Below, piece by piece: positions 51,301 through 64,000 of a DNA stretch of 64,000 bases. The translations under genes were made by a program, and so were the position numbers. A model generated the notes under the pieces. The model saw nothing but the letters and a program-made list of their open reading frames with translations, ran no database searches and was not told the origin of the DNA. Origin of the DNA: Kitasatospora sp. NA04385. GTDB lineage: Bacteria; Actinomycetota; Actinomycetes; Streptomycetales; Streptomycetaceae. Numbering within the stretch: position 1 is the first letter of the stretch; each line of letters begins with the position of its first letter. Location of the stretch: the NCBI RefSeq assembly GCF_013364235.1, contig NZ_CP054919.1:1151489-1215488 (forward strand). The letters are read 5' to 3'.

Positions 51301-51347
51301 TGCTCGGTCCCCTTCACTGTCGTCCGTCCGCCCCGTGGTCCGTGCCC

Positions 51348-52109
51348 TCAGGCGCGCAGCGCGCCGGTGAGGTGCCCGCGCAGCACGGCGGCCACCTCGT
51401 CCGCCCGGCTGCTGAGGTAGAAGTGACCGCCGGGGAAGACCCTGAGGTCGAACGCGGCCGTCGTACGGTCGCGCCAGCGCTCGACCTCGGGGACGGGCGC
51501 CCAGCGGTCCCGGTCGCCCACCAGGGCGGTGACCGGGCAGCCGACGGCGGCGTCGCGGTCGGGCCGGTAGGCCCCCACCGCCCGGTAGTCGGCGCGCAGC
51601 GCGGGCAGCACCATCTCCAGCAGTTCCTCGTCCTCCAGGAGCCGGGACTCGGTGCCGTTCATCTCCCTGAGCTCGGCCACGATGCCCTCGTCGTCGACCG
51701 GGTGGGCCGGGTCGGGCCGGGCCGCGGACGGCCCCTTGCGGCCGGAGACGAAGAGGTGGTCGACCCGGCCGCCCGCGCGCTCGATCCGCCGGGCCACCTC
51801 GAAGGCGACGAGCGCGCCCATGCTGTGCCCGAAGAGGGTCAGCGGCAGGTCGTCCCGGGGGCGCAGCGCCTCGGCCACCTCGTCCGCCACCCGGTGCAGG
51901 TCATGGACGCCGGCCTCCCCCCGGCGGTCCTGCCGGCCCGGGTACTGCACGGCCAGCAGGTCGACCGGGCCGTGCAGCGCGGCGGACACCGGGAAGTAGA
52001 AACTCGCCGAGCCGCCGGCGTGCGGGAAGCAGACCAGTCGGCGGGTGGCCGCCGGTGAGGGGTGGAAGCGACGGCACCACAGGTCGCTGTCCGGAGAGAG
52101 GGAGGTCAT
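51348..52109 (-). CDS. Type II thioesterase
   Basis: A 253-residue alpha/beta-hydrolase of the editing thioesterase family that removes stalled or wrong acyl groups from PKS carrier proteins. The opening 'RRLVCFPHAGGSASFYFPVS' and 'LLAVQYPGRQDRRGEAGV' is typical, the nucleophile is in 'LPLTLFGHSMGALVAFEVAR', the acid in 'VTALVGDRDRWAPVPEVERW', and the histidine in 'FPGGHFYL'. It is divergent from the SARP gene with 484 nt between. Confidence 0.92.
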   Translation of the reverse strand: MTSLSPDSDLWCRRFHPSPAATRRLVCFPHAGGSASFYFPVSAALHGPVDLLAVQYPGRQDRRGEAGVHDLHRVADEVAEALRPRDDLPLTLFGHSMGALVAFEVARRIERAGGRVDHLFVSGRKGPSAARPDPAHPVDDEGIVAELREMNGTESRLLEDEELLEMVLPALRADYRAVGAYRPDRDAAVGCPVTALVGDRDRWAPVPEVERWRDRTTAAFDLRVFPGGHFYLSSRADEVAAVLRGHLTGALRA

Positions 52110-52593
52110 GTCGGCCTTTCATTCTCTTCTCGAAATCCGCGCGGTGCCGGCGGGCGGGGTGTGGCGATCGGATGGAACAGCCGCCGCACCGGCGGGCCGT
52201 CTGATGCGCGCTGATAAGGGGAGCTCGGATCGACGGTGATCTGCGACTCACGGTTAGCGCATATGACAGACTGCCATACCGTTCGGAATCACAGCAAGTA
52301 CCTCTCGGAGCGCACCGATCCGCCCATGCCCGTGGCCAATTCCGGCCATCTCTCCGGTGATTGGGGAGAACGTTGCGGTGCGGAGCAAAGCCGTGGGATT
52401 TACTTGGCTCCGACCCGGCGGCACCGGTCCGCACCGCCGCGGCGGTTCCGCGCGGCGCAGATCCGGCGCGGACGCAGGACCCGCGCTCTAGGAATACCCC
52501 TAGACCCGACAGGACCGCGTTGACGCGTACACGGGTTCCCGAACAGGCTGGAGGCAGCCCTGCCCACCGGCCGTGCGATGAAGAGGACTCCCC
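52110..52593. promoter_or_regulatory. Divergent promoter region of thioesterase and SARP genes
   Basis: A 484-nt gap with locally lower GC around 52240-52350. It must carry the promoters of the thioesterase/LuxR transcript and of the SARP gene. No unambiguous -35/-10 pair or SARP-type repeats were recognised by eye. Confidence 0.5.
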
Positions 52594-54474
52594 TTGAACT
52601 TCCTGTTGCTGGGCCCGCTTTCCATCCGGTTGAACGCGTGCGAGGTGCACGTGTCGGCGCCGAGGCAGCGCGTGGTCATGGCAGCGCTCCTCCTCAACGC
52701 CAACCGGGTCATCTCGGTCGACCGGATCGCCGAGTACGTCTGGGACGGCGCGCCGCCGCCGAGTGCCGCCGCGACCGTCCGCACCTACGTGATGCGCCTG
52801 CGGCAGTCGCTGGGCGAGATCGCCTCCGCCCGGATCCTCACCCGGGCGCCCGGGTACCTCCTCGAACTCGCCGAGCACGAGAGCGATCTCGGGCAGTTCA
52901 CCGCCCACCGCCGGCGCGCGGCGGAGCTGGCCGAGCGCGGAGACCTGGAGGGCTCCTCCGCCGAGCTGGCCGGGGCGCTCGCCCTGTGGCGCGAGGAGCC
53001 GCTGGCGGACATCCCCTCGCAGACGCTGCGCGACGTGGAGGGCCGCTACCTCCAGGAGCTGCGCCTGCAGACGATGGAGCTGCGGTTCGACGCGGAGCTG
53101 GCGCTGCTGCGGCACGCCGAGGTGGTGCCGCAGCTGGTGCGGCTGGTGCGCAAGCACCCCCTGCGGGAGGCCCTGGTGGGCAAGTTGATGCTGGCGCTGT
53201 TCCGCTCGGGACGGCAGTCGGAGGCCCTGGACCTCTACCGCCGCACCCGGGTCCTGCTCGTCGAGCAGCTCGGCGCCGAACCCAGCGCCGACCTGCGCGA
53301 GGTCCACCGGCAGATCCTCTCGGCCCACGACCGGCCCCGCACGCCCGGCCCGCTGGAGCAGCCCGCACCGGCCGCCGAGGCGGCTCCCGGGCCGGCGGCG
53401 GCCGCCGCCCGGGAGAGGTCCCGACCGGTTCCGGCGCAGCTGCCCTCGGTGCCGCTGCCGCTGTCGGCCCGCTCCGGCGCGCTGACCCGGCTGCGGCACT
53501 TCCTCACCACCGGCGCGATGCCCGCGGGCATGGTGGCGACGGCGGTGGTGACCGGCCGGGGCGGGGTCGGCAAGAGCGCGCTGGCCCTGCACGCGGCGCA
53601 CGCCGTGCGCGGTTCCTCGGTGGACGGCCAGCTCTACGCGGACCTCGGCGGGGCGGCGCAGCCGCTGGCCGCCCGGGCGGTCCTGCCGCGGTTCCTGGCG
53701 GACCTCGGGGTGCCCCGGCACGAGATACCCGAGGAGACCTCGGAGCGGGAGAGCCTCTACCGCTCGCTCACCGCGGGCCGCGAGGTGCTGGTGGTGCTCG
53801 ACAACGCCTCCAGCACCGCGCAGGTGCGGCCGCTGATACCGGGCAGCGGGGGCAGCAGGCTGCTGGTGACCAGTCGGCGGCGGCTGACCGAGCTGGAGGG
53901 GGCGCGCACCCTCCAACTCGGCCCGCTGGACGAGGCCGGGTCGATGGAACTGCTGGGCAGCATCGTCGGCCCGGCCAGGATCGGCGCCGAACCGCAGGCG
54001 GCCCGCGCGGTGCTGTCGGCCTGCGCGGGCCTGCCGCTGGCGATCCGGATCGCGGGCATCCGGCTGCTGGAACGCCCGCGCTGGAGCATCGGGCACTTCG
54101 CCCGGCGGCTCACCGAGGCCCCGCGGCTGCTGGACGAACTGCGCGCGGGCGACCTGGACGTCCGGCCCTGCCTCGACGCGGACCACGCCGGGCTGCGGCG
54201 GGGCGCTCCGACCGGGGTCGACCCGGCCGAGGTGTTCACCGCGCTGGGGGCCGTCGGGGCGTCCTCGGTCTCCGGGAGCCGGGTCGCGGTGATGTGCGGC
54301 TGCTCCGAGGAGCAGGCCGAGGAGGCGCTGGACGCCCTGCTGGAGGCGAACCTGCTGGGCGCGCCGGTCGGGGGCCGCTACCAGCTGGACGCGCTGCTGC
54401 GGGCCTACGCCCACGAGCGGGCGCAGGCGGACGCCGGGCGGCGGCACGACCACCCGTTCATGCGCGCCGGGTGA
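52594..54474 (+). CDS. AfsR/SARP-family activator with NB-ARC-type ATPase
   Basis: A 626-residue pathway activator. Residues 1-95 form the OmpR-like winged helix ('[20 protein letters not shown]', '[20 protein letters not shown]'), 96-250 the bacterial transcriptional activator domain ('[20 protein letters not shown]'), and 290 onward a nucleotide-binding part with P-loop '[20 protein letters not shown]' and '[20 protein letters not shown]'. The TPR part of full AfsR is absent. The start codon is TTG 52594, preceded by AAGAGGA. Such proteins bind 11-bp-spaced direct repeats; candidates lie at 50888-50908. It heads the small plus-strand operon with the O-methyltransferase. Confidence 0.92.
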   Translation: MNFLLLGPLSIRLNACEVHVSAPRQRVVMAALLLNANRVISVDRIAEYVWDGAPPPSAAATVRTYVMRLRQSLGEIASARILTRAPGYLLELAEHESDLGQFTAHRRRAAELAERGDLEGSSAELAGALALWREEPLADIPSQTLRDVEGRYLQELRLQTMELRFDAELALLRHAEVVPQLVRLVRKHPLREALVGKLMLALFRSGRQSEALDLYRRTRVLLVEQLGAEPSADLREVHRQILSAHDRPRTPGPLEQPAPAAEAAPGPAAAAARERSRPVPAQLPSVPLPLSARSGALTRLRHFLTTGAMPAGMVATAVVTGRGGVGKSALALHAAHAVRGSSVDGQLYADLGGAAQPLAARAVLPRFLADLGVPRHEIPEETSERESLYRSLTAGREVLVVLDNASSTAQVRPLIPGSGGSRLLVTSRRRLTELEGARTLQLGPLDEAGSMELLGSIVGPARIGAEPQAARAVLSACAGLPLAIRIAGIRLLERPRWSIGHFARRLTEAPRLLDELRAGDLDVRPCLDADHAGLRRGAPTGVDPAEVFTALGAVGASSVSGSRVAVMCGCSEEQAEEALDALLEANLLGAPVGGRYQLDALLRAYAHERAQADAGRRHDHPFMRAG

Positions 54475-54587
54475 CCGCCCCGGCGGCCGGCGCCGCTCCC
54501 CCGTTCCGCCCCGCACTCCCCCGTCCCGCCCCGTCCCGCCCCGCCCGTTGCCCGCCCTCGTGCTCCGCTCCGAGAGGACTCCTCGCC

Positions 54588-55250
54588 ATGGCCGACCAGA
54601 CGACCGTCACCCCCGACCTGCTCGCCTACGTCCGGGAGGTCTCGCTCCGCGACGACGACCTGCTCAGGGAGCTGCGGGAGACCACCGCGGGCCTGCCCGG
54701 CGGGACCGCCATGCAGGTGATGGCGGAGGAGGGCCAACTGCTGGCCCTGCTGGTCGGGTTGACGGGGGCGCGGACGGTGCTGGAGGTCGGCACCTTCACC
54801 GGCTACAGCACCCTGTGCATGGCCCGCGCGCTCCCGGCCGACGGGGTGCTGGTGTCCTGCGACATCGAGGAGCGGTGGCCGGCCATCGGCGCCGACTTCT
54901 GGAAGCGGGACGGGGTCGACGCGCGCATCGACCTGCGGATCGGCGACGCGGCCGCGACGCTGGACGCGCTGCTGGCGGAGCGCGGGCCGGAGGGCTTCGA
55001 CCTGGTGTTCATCGACGCGGACAAGGCCAACTACCTGCGCTACTACGAGACTTCGCTGGCCCTGCTGCGCCCCGGCGGTCTGCTCGTGGTCGACAACACC
55101 CTCTTCTTCGGCCGGGTCGCCGATCCGGCCGCCGCGGACCCGGAGACCGCCGGGGTCCGGGAGCTGAACCGGGTGCTGCACCGCGACCCCCGGGTGGAGC
55201 TGTCGCTGCTGGTGATGGCCGACGGGATCACCCTGGTCCGCAAGCGCTGA
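54588..55250 (+). CDS. fkbG: SAM-dependent O-methyltransferase (methoxymalonyl-ACP, FkbG type)
   Basis: A 220-residue class I O-methyltransferase of the caffeoyl-CoA group. The SAM site is '[20 protein letters not shown]', and '[20 protein letters not shown]' carries the metal and catalytic residues. With FkbH, FkbI, FkbJ and FkbK homologues next door it should methylate hydroxymalonyl-ACP to methoxymalonyl-ACP. Unlike the other four it is on the plus strand, 113 nt after the SARP gene, and convergent with fkbH over a strong terminator. Confidence 0.88.
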   Translation: MADQTTVTPDLLAYVREVSLRDDDLLRELRETTAGLPGGTAMQVMAEEGQLLALLVGLTGARTVLEVGTFTGYSTLCMARALPADGVLVSCDIEERWPAIGADFWKRDGVDARIDLRIGDAAATLDALLAERGPEGFDLVFIDADKANYLRYYETSLALLRPGGLLVVDNTLFFGRVADPAAADPETAGVRELNRVLHRDPRVELSLLVMADGITLVRKR

Positions 55251-55260
55251 GGACGGCGGG

Positions 55261-55325
55261 CCGAAGGGCCCGGCGCCCCCGGGGTTCCGGGGGCGCCGGG
55301 GTTCCGGGGGCGCCGGGCCCTTCGG
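55261..55325. terminator. 22-bp perfect-stem bidirectional terminator
   Basis: The arms at 55261-55282 and 55304-55325 are exact inverted repeats of 22 bases with a 21-base loop, between the convergent fkbG and fkbH genes. The loop repeats the core GGGGTTCCGGGGGCGCC, so an alternative shorter hairpin can form. Confidence 0.85.
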
Positions 55326-55328
55326 CGC

Positions 55329-56441
55329 TCACGGCGCCGCCGATGGCCCGTCCGGCTCTGGAGCGTCCAGGTCGGGGGCGTCCACGCTGACGACGGTGGA
55401 CACCACCCGCGGGCCGGGGGCCAGGTGCAGGCGCTGGAGCCCGGGCTCCCCCGGCGCCGGTGCGAGGACCGCGGCGCACGGGCACGGGGCCTCGTCCAGG
55501 CCCTCGAAGCCCGCGAACCGGTAGGCGATCTCCATCATCCGGTTGCGTTCGGTCGCCCGGAAGTCCGCGACCAGGTGGGCCCCGGAGCGGGCGGCGGCGT
55601 CGGCCAGCCAGTTCAGCAGGGTCGCGCCCGCGCCGTAGGCGACGACCCGGCAGGAGGTGGCGAGCAGCTTGAGGTGCCACAGGCCCGGGTGCCGCTCCAG
55701 CAGCAGGACGCCGACCGCGCCGTGCGGGCCGAACCGGTCGGTGAGGGTGACCACCAGGACCTCGTGCCGGGGGTCGGCGATCAGGCCGCGCAGCACCGCG
55801 TCCGGGTAGTGGACCCCGGTCGCGTTCATCTGGCTGGTGCGCAGGGTGAGTTCCTCGACCCGGGACAGTTCCTCGCCGGTGGCCCGGGCGATCCGCATCC
55901 GCAGGTCCAGGGAGCGCAGGAACTCCTCGTCGGTGCCGGGGGCGGCCGCCCGCTCGGCGTCGCGGCGGAAGCCCGCCTGGTACATGCTGCGCCGCCGCCG
56001 GGAGTCGACGGTGCTGGTCCCCGGGGTGAACTCGGCGAGCCCGGGCAGGTCGAGGACCTGCTCGGCCGGGTAGCAGCGGACCTCGGGCAGGTGGAAGGCG
56101 ACCTCGGCGCGTTCGGCGGGCCGGTCGTCGACGAAGGCCACGGTGCCGAGCGCGAAGTTCAGCCGGTCGGCGATCCGGCGCACCGACTCGGACTTGGCGC
56201 CCCACCCGATCTCCGGCAGCACGAAGTACTCGGCCAGGCCGAACGCCTCCAGCCGGGCCCAGGCGTGCTCGTGGTCGTTGCGGCTGGCGACGGACTGCAG
56301 GATGCCGCGGGAGTCGAGCTCGATCACCACCTTGCGCACCTCCTCCGGCAGGTGCACCTCGCCGTCCTCCAGCAGGGTGCCCTGCCAGAGGGTGCCGTCC
56401 AGGTCCCAGACCAGGCACTTGACGGTGACGCTCCCGGCCAT
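55329..56441 (-). CDS. fkbH: FkbH-type HAD enzyme (glyceryl-ACP formation)
   Basis: A 370-residue protein with an N-terminal HAD fold: 'VKCLVWDLDGTLWQGTLLED' holds the nucleophile aspartates, 'SVASRNDHEHAWARLEAFG' motif 2, and 'GTVAFVDDRPAERAEVAFHL' the acidic motif. The C-terminal half is the GNAT-like part ('THLLAT'-type 'LKLLATSCRVVAYGAGATLL'). FkbH proteins take a phosphoglycerate-derived unit, dephosphorylate it and load glyceryl onto the carrier protein FkbJ. GAGGAGGGA precedes ATG 56441. Confidence 0.92.
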   Translation of the reverse strand: MAGSVTVKCLVWDLDGTLWQGTLLEDGEVHLPEEVRKVVIELDSRGILQSVASRNDHEHAWARLEAFGLAEYFVLPEIGWGAKSESVRRIADRLNFALGTVAFVDDRPAERAEVAFHLPEVRCYPAEQVLDLPGLAEFTPGTSTVDSRRRRSMYQAGFRRDAERAAAPGTDEEFLRSLDLRMRIARATGEELSRVEELTLRTSQMNATGVHYPDAVLRGLIADPRHEVLVVTLTDRFGPHGAVGVLLLERHPGLWHLKLLATSCRVVAYGAGATLLNWLADAAARSGAHLVADFRATERNRMMEIAYRFAGFEGLDEAPCPCAAVLAPAPGEPGLQRLHLAPGPRVVSTVVSVDAPDLDAPEPDGPSAAP

Positions 56442-56476
56442 GTCGTCCCTCCTCGTCCCGTCGGCCGCGGGCCCGC

Positions 56477-57592
56477 TCACGGTGCCCCCGGCAAGGAGAG
56501 GGCGTGCTGCGCCAGCATCAGCCGGCACAGCTCGTTGCTGCCCTCGATGATCTCCATCAGCTTGGCGTCCCGGTACGCCCGGGCGACCGCGTTCCCGTCC
56601 CGGGAGCCGGCCGAGGCCAGCACCTGGACGGCCGTCGCCGCGCCCCGGGCGGCCTGGGTCGCGCCGACGTGCTTGGCCAGCACGGTCGCCACCACCTGGT
56701 CCGGCGACCCCTCGTCCCAGCAGCGGCTGGCGTGCTCGCAGACCCGCACGGCCACCTGCTCGGCCGTGTAGAGGTCGGCGAGGTGCCCGGCGACGAGCTG
56801 GTGCTCGGCGAGCGGCCGGCCGAACTGCTCCCGTCCGGCGGCGTGCGCGGTGGCCGCCGCCAGGCAGGCCCGCAGGATGCCCACGCACCCCCAGGCGACG
56901 GACATCCGCCCGTAGGCCAGCGCGGTCGTCACCAGCAGGGCGGTCGGGAGCCCGTGGCCGCCCAGGACGCTGTCGGCCGGCAGCCGCACCCCGTCGAGGT
57001 GCACGTCGGCGTGGCCGGCCGCGCGGCAGCCGAGCGGGTCGGCGATCCGCTCGATCCGGACGCCGGGCGCGTCGGCGGGCACCACGACGGCCACCGCCCC
57101 GTCCTCGTGGCGGCCGACGACGACCAGCAGGTCGGCGTAGTGGGCGGCGGTCACCCACTTCTTGTGCCCGTCGACGACGACCTGGTCGCCGACCCGGCGG
57201 ACGGTCGTGGTCATCGCGGCGAGGTCGCTGCCGGCGCCGGGCTCGCTGAAGCCGACCGCCGCCAGCGCGCCGCCGGTCAGCCGGGGCAGGTGGAGGGCCG
57301 CCTGCTCGGCGGTGCCCAGGCGCTGGATGGTCCACGCCGCCATGCCCTGGGAGGTCATCACGCTGCGCAGCGAGCTGCACAGGCTCCCCACGTGGGCGGT
57401 GTACGCGCCGCTGTGCGTGCTGCTGAGCCCCCAACCGCCGTACTGCTCCGGCACTTCGGCGCACAGCCGCCCCTCGGCGCCCAGTCCGCGCAGCAGGTCC
57501 GACGGGATGAGGCCGGTCCGGTCCCACTCCTCCGCCAGGTCGCCGACCCGCAGGGTGACGGCGGTCATCGCGCCGCCCAGGTCGTCACCCAC
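56477..57592 (-). CDS. fkbI: Acyl-ACP dehydrogenase (FkbI type)
   Basis: A 371-residue flavin-dependent dehydrogenase. 'AAVGFSEPGAGSDLAAMTTT' and 'DGHKKWVTAAHYADLLVVVG' are the acyl-CoA dehydrogenase flavin motifs, and the active-site end is 'RDAKLMEIIEGSNELCRLML'. In methoxymalonyl pathways it acts on the three-carbon unit bound to FkbJ. GTG 57592 has GGAGG six bases upstream and overlaps the end of fkbJ by 8 nt; ATG 57568 is a weaker alternative. Confidence 0.9.
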   Translation of the reverse strand: MGDDLGGAMTAVTLRVGDLAEEWDRTGLIPSDLLRGLGAEGRLCAEVPEQYGGWGLSSTHSGAYTAHVGSLCSSLRSVMTSQGMAAWTIQRLGTAEQAALHLPRLTGGALAAVGFSEPGAGSDLAAMTTTVRRVGDQVVVDGHKKWVTAAHYADLLVVVGRHEDGAVAVVVPADAPGVRIERIADPLGCRAAGHADVHLDGVRLPADSVLGGHGLPTALLVTTALAYGRMSVAWGCVGILRACLAAATAHAAGREQFGRPLAEHQLVAGHLADLYTAEQVAVRVCEHASRCWDEGSPDQVVATVLAKHVGATQAARGAATAVQVLASAGSRDGNAVARAYRDAKLMEIIEGSNELCRLMLAQHALSLPGAP

Positions 57593-57863
57593 GCGGACCT
57601 CCGGCGGGCTCCCGGAGCCGGGTCACCAGCGCGGCCATCCGCCGCACGGTGCGGAAGTTGTCCAGCCGCAGGTCCGCGCCGCGGACGGCGACGGCGTAGC
57701 TCTTCTCCAGGTGCACCACCAACTGCATGGCGAAGAGGGACGACAGCCCGCCGGCCTCGAACAGGTCGGTGTCGGCGTCCCAGGCGGTGCCGGTGCGTCC
57801 TTCCAGGAACTCCAGCAGCTCCTTCTCCAGGGTGTGGGTGTCGGGCGTGTCGGGCGTGCTCAT
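57585..57863 (-). CDS. fkbJ: Acyl carrier protein (FkbJ type)
   Basis: A 92-residue carrier protein. The phosphopantetheine serine is in 'DLFEAGGLSSLFAMQLVVHL'. It carries the glyceryl, hydroxymalonyl and methoxymalonyl intermediates. GAGGAG precedes ATG 57863; the longer frame from 57899 lacks support. It overlaps fkbI. Confidence 0.92.
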   Translation of the reverse strand: MSTPDTPDTHTLEKELLEFLEGRTGTAWDADTDLFEAGGLSSLFAMQLVVHLEKSYAVAVRGADLRLDNFRTVRRMAALVTRLREPAGGPRG

Positions 57864-57925
57864 GACGGTCTCCTCGTCCGGACGGTCAGCAGCGGTCATG
57901 GATGATCAGGGATGGTCAGGGGCGG

Positions 57926-58807
57926 TCAGGTGTAGTCGTAGAAGCCGCGCCCGGACTTGCGGCCCAGCCGGCCCTCGCGGACCAGCCGGAGCAGCAGTCC
58001 GGCGGGGCGGCAGCCGTCGTCGCCGGTGCGCTCGTGCAGCACGGTGAGGGAGTCGACGAGGTTGTCGATGCCGATCAGGTCCGCGGTGCGCAGCGGGCCG
58101 GTGGGGTGTCCCAGGCAGCCCTGCATCAGGGTGTCGACGTCCTCGACGCTCGCCGTGCCCTCCTCCACCACCCGGGCCGCGTCGTTGATCATCGGGTGCA
58201 GGATGCGGCTGGTGACGAAGCCGGGCGCGTCCCGGACGACCACCGCCCGCCGCCGCAGGGCCGTCAGCAGGTCCGCCACGGCGGCCATCGCGGGCTCCCC
58301 GGTCCTGGCGCCGCGGACCACTTCCGCGGTGCCGATCAGGTAGGGCGGGTTCATGAAGTGGGTGCCGACCAGTTCCTCCGGCCGCTCCAGGGCCCCGGCG
58401 AGTTCGTCGACGGGGATGGAGGAGGTGTTGGTGATCAGCAGGGTCCCGGGCCGGACCAGCCCGGAGACCTCGGCCAGGACGGCGGCCTTGACCCCGGCGT
58501 TCTCGGTGACCGCCTCGACGACGGCGGTGGCTCCGGCGGCGGCCTTGAGCGAGGTGCCGGTGGCCAGGGTGCCGGGGGCCGTCCCGGCGGGCAGCGCGCC
58601 CATCAGCTCGGCCAGCCGGAGTTCGCCCTCGATCAGCTCCGCGGCCCGGTCGAGCCGCTCCCGGTCGACGTCGACCAGGTGGACCGGCAGGCCGTGCCCG
58701 AGGGCGAGGACGGTGATTCCCACGCCCATCACCCCGGCGCCCAGCACGGTGAGGACGTGCCGCTGCTGGGGGGACGGGTGGGAGTCGTCGTGCGGGGCGG
58801 TGGTCAA
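57926..58807 (-). CDS. fkbK: 3-hydroxyacyl-CoA-type dehydrogenase (FkbK type)
   Basis: A 293-residue NAD-dependent dehydrogenase. The Rossmann loop is 'VLTVLGAGVMGVGITVLALG', 'THFMNPPYLIGTAEVVRG' is the catalytic histidine region, and 'IDNLVDSLTVLHERTGDDGC' with 'GRKSGRGFYDY' is the C-terminal signature. It oxidises the glyceryl unit on FkbJ. TTG 58807 follows AAGGAG by six bases; GTG 58828, in the same frame and overlapping the PKS stop codon, is an alternative start. Confidence 0.9.
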   Translation of the reverse strand: MTTAPHDDSHPSPQQRHVLTVLGAGVMGVGITVLALGHGLPVHLVDVDRERLDRAAELIEGELRLAELMGALPAGTAPGTLATGTSLKAAAGATAVVEAVTENAGVKAAVLAEVSGLVRPGTLLITNTSSIPVDELAGALERPEELVGTHFMNPPYLIGTAEVVRGARTGEPAMAAVADLLTALRRRAVVVRDAPGFVTSRILHPMINDAARVVEEGTASVEDVDTLMQGCLGHPTGPLRTADLIGIDNLVDSLTVLHERTGDDGCRPAGLLLRLVREGRLGRKSGRGFYDYT

Positions 58808-58824
58808 CGGGTTCTCCTTCGTTC

Positions 58825-64000
<5,176 letters not shown>

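Overview
The window is high-GC DNA (roughly 70% or more by eye) from a filamentous actinomycete, most likely Streptomyces or Kitasatospora. The genus-level call rests on a complete conservon with a P450 gene, a SARP regulator, a DasR-type operator in front of a chitin LPMO gene, a snapalysin relic, a cysteine leader peptide ahead of sulfonate uptake genes, and a modular type I PKS. No rRNA, tRNA or CRISPR array was seen.

Layout. 0-5.2 kb: a TetR-controlled acyl-CoA locus (AidB-like acyl-CoA dehydrogenase and divergent acyl-CoA ligase), then a membrane-bound SpoIIE-type phosphatase. 5.3-11.6 kb: an accessory patch with IS5- and IS701-type transposase fragments, a broken RHS toxin tail with its immunity gene, an orphan SMI1/KNR4 immunity gene, and a nucleobase permease whose 5' end is duplicated in inverted orientation at the other side of the patch. 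12.2-25.1 kb: one giant secreted RHS/YD-repeat protein (about 4125 residues: DNRLRE-type, FG-GAP and four LamG domains, YD repeats, then a nuclease-like tip) followed by an SMI1/KNR4 immunity gene. 25.1-27 kb: gene relics (ATP-grasp, snapalysin missing part of its zinc motif, C-terminal half of glutaminase).

27-38.5 kb: aldo-keto reductase, a large membrane protein, an ssuDCAB alkanesulfonate operon with a 26-residue cysteine leader peptide, an AA10 chitin LPMO, a GNAT acetyltransferase, a LysR regulator and a class-I amidotransferase. 38.6-44 kb: a conservon (sensor-like ATPase, roadblock, DUF742, GTPase, CYP157-like P450 lacking the ExxR motif). 44.3-48.6 kb: SDR/TetR divergent pair, an accessory-type tyrosyl-tRNA synthetase and a DUF5995 protein.

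48.7-64 kb: the end of a polyketide gene cluster. It has an adenylation-type enzyme coupled to a discrete acyltransferase, a LuxR-type regulator, a type II thioesterase, a SARP, a full methoxymalonyl-ACP set (fkbG, fkbH, fkbI, fkbJ, fkbK homologues), and the terminal PKS module (KS end, AT, DH, KR, ACP, TE) running off the right edge. The product cannot be named from this window. Methoxymalonyl supply plus a TE-ended DH/KR module recalls bafilomycin/concanamycin-type macrolides, but the KR has an abnormal nucleotide-binding loop.

The most unusual content is the polymorphic-toxin region (5.3-25.1 kb), where an intact giant toxin gene sits beside a graveyard of toxin tails, immunity genes and IS fragments inside a partly duplicated locus.
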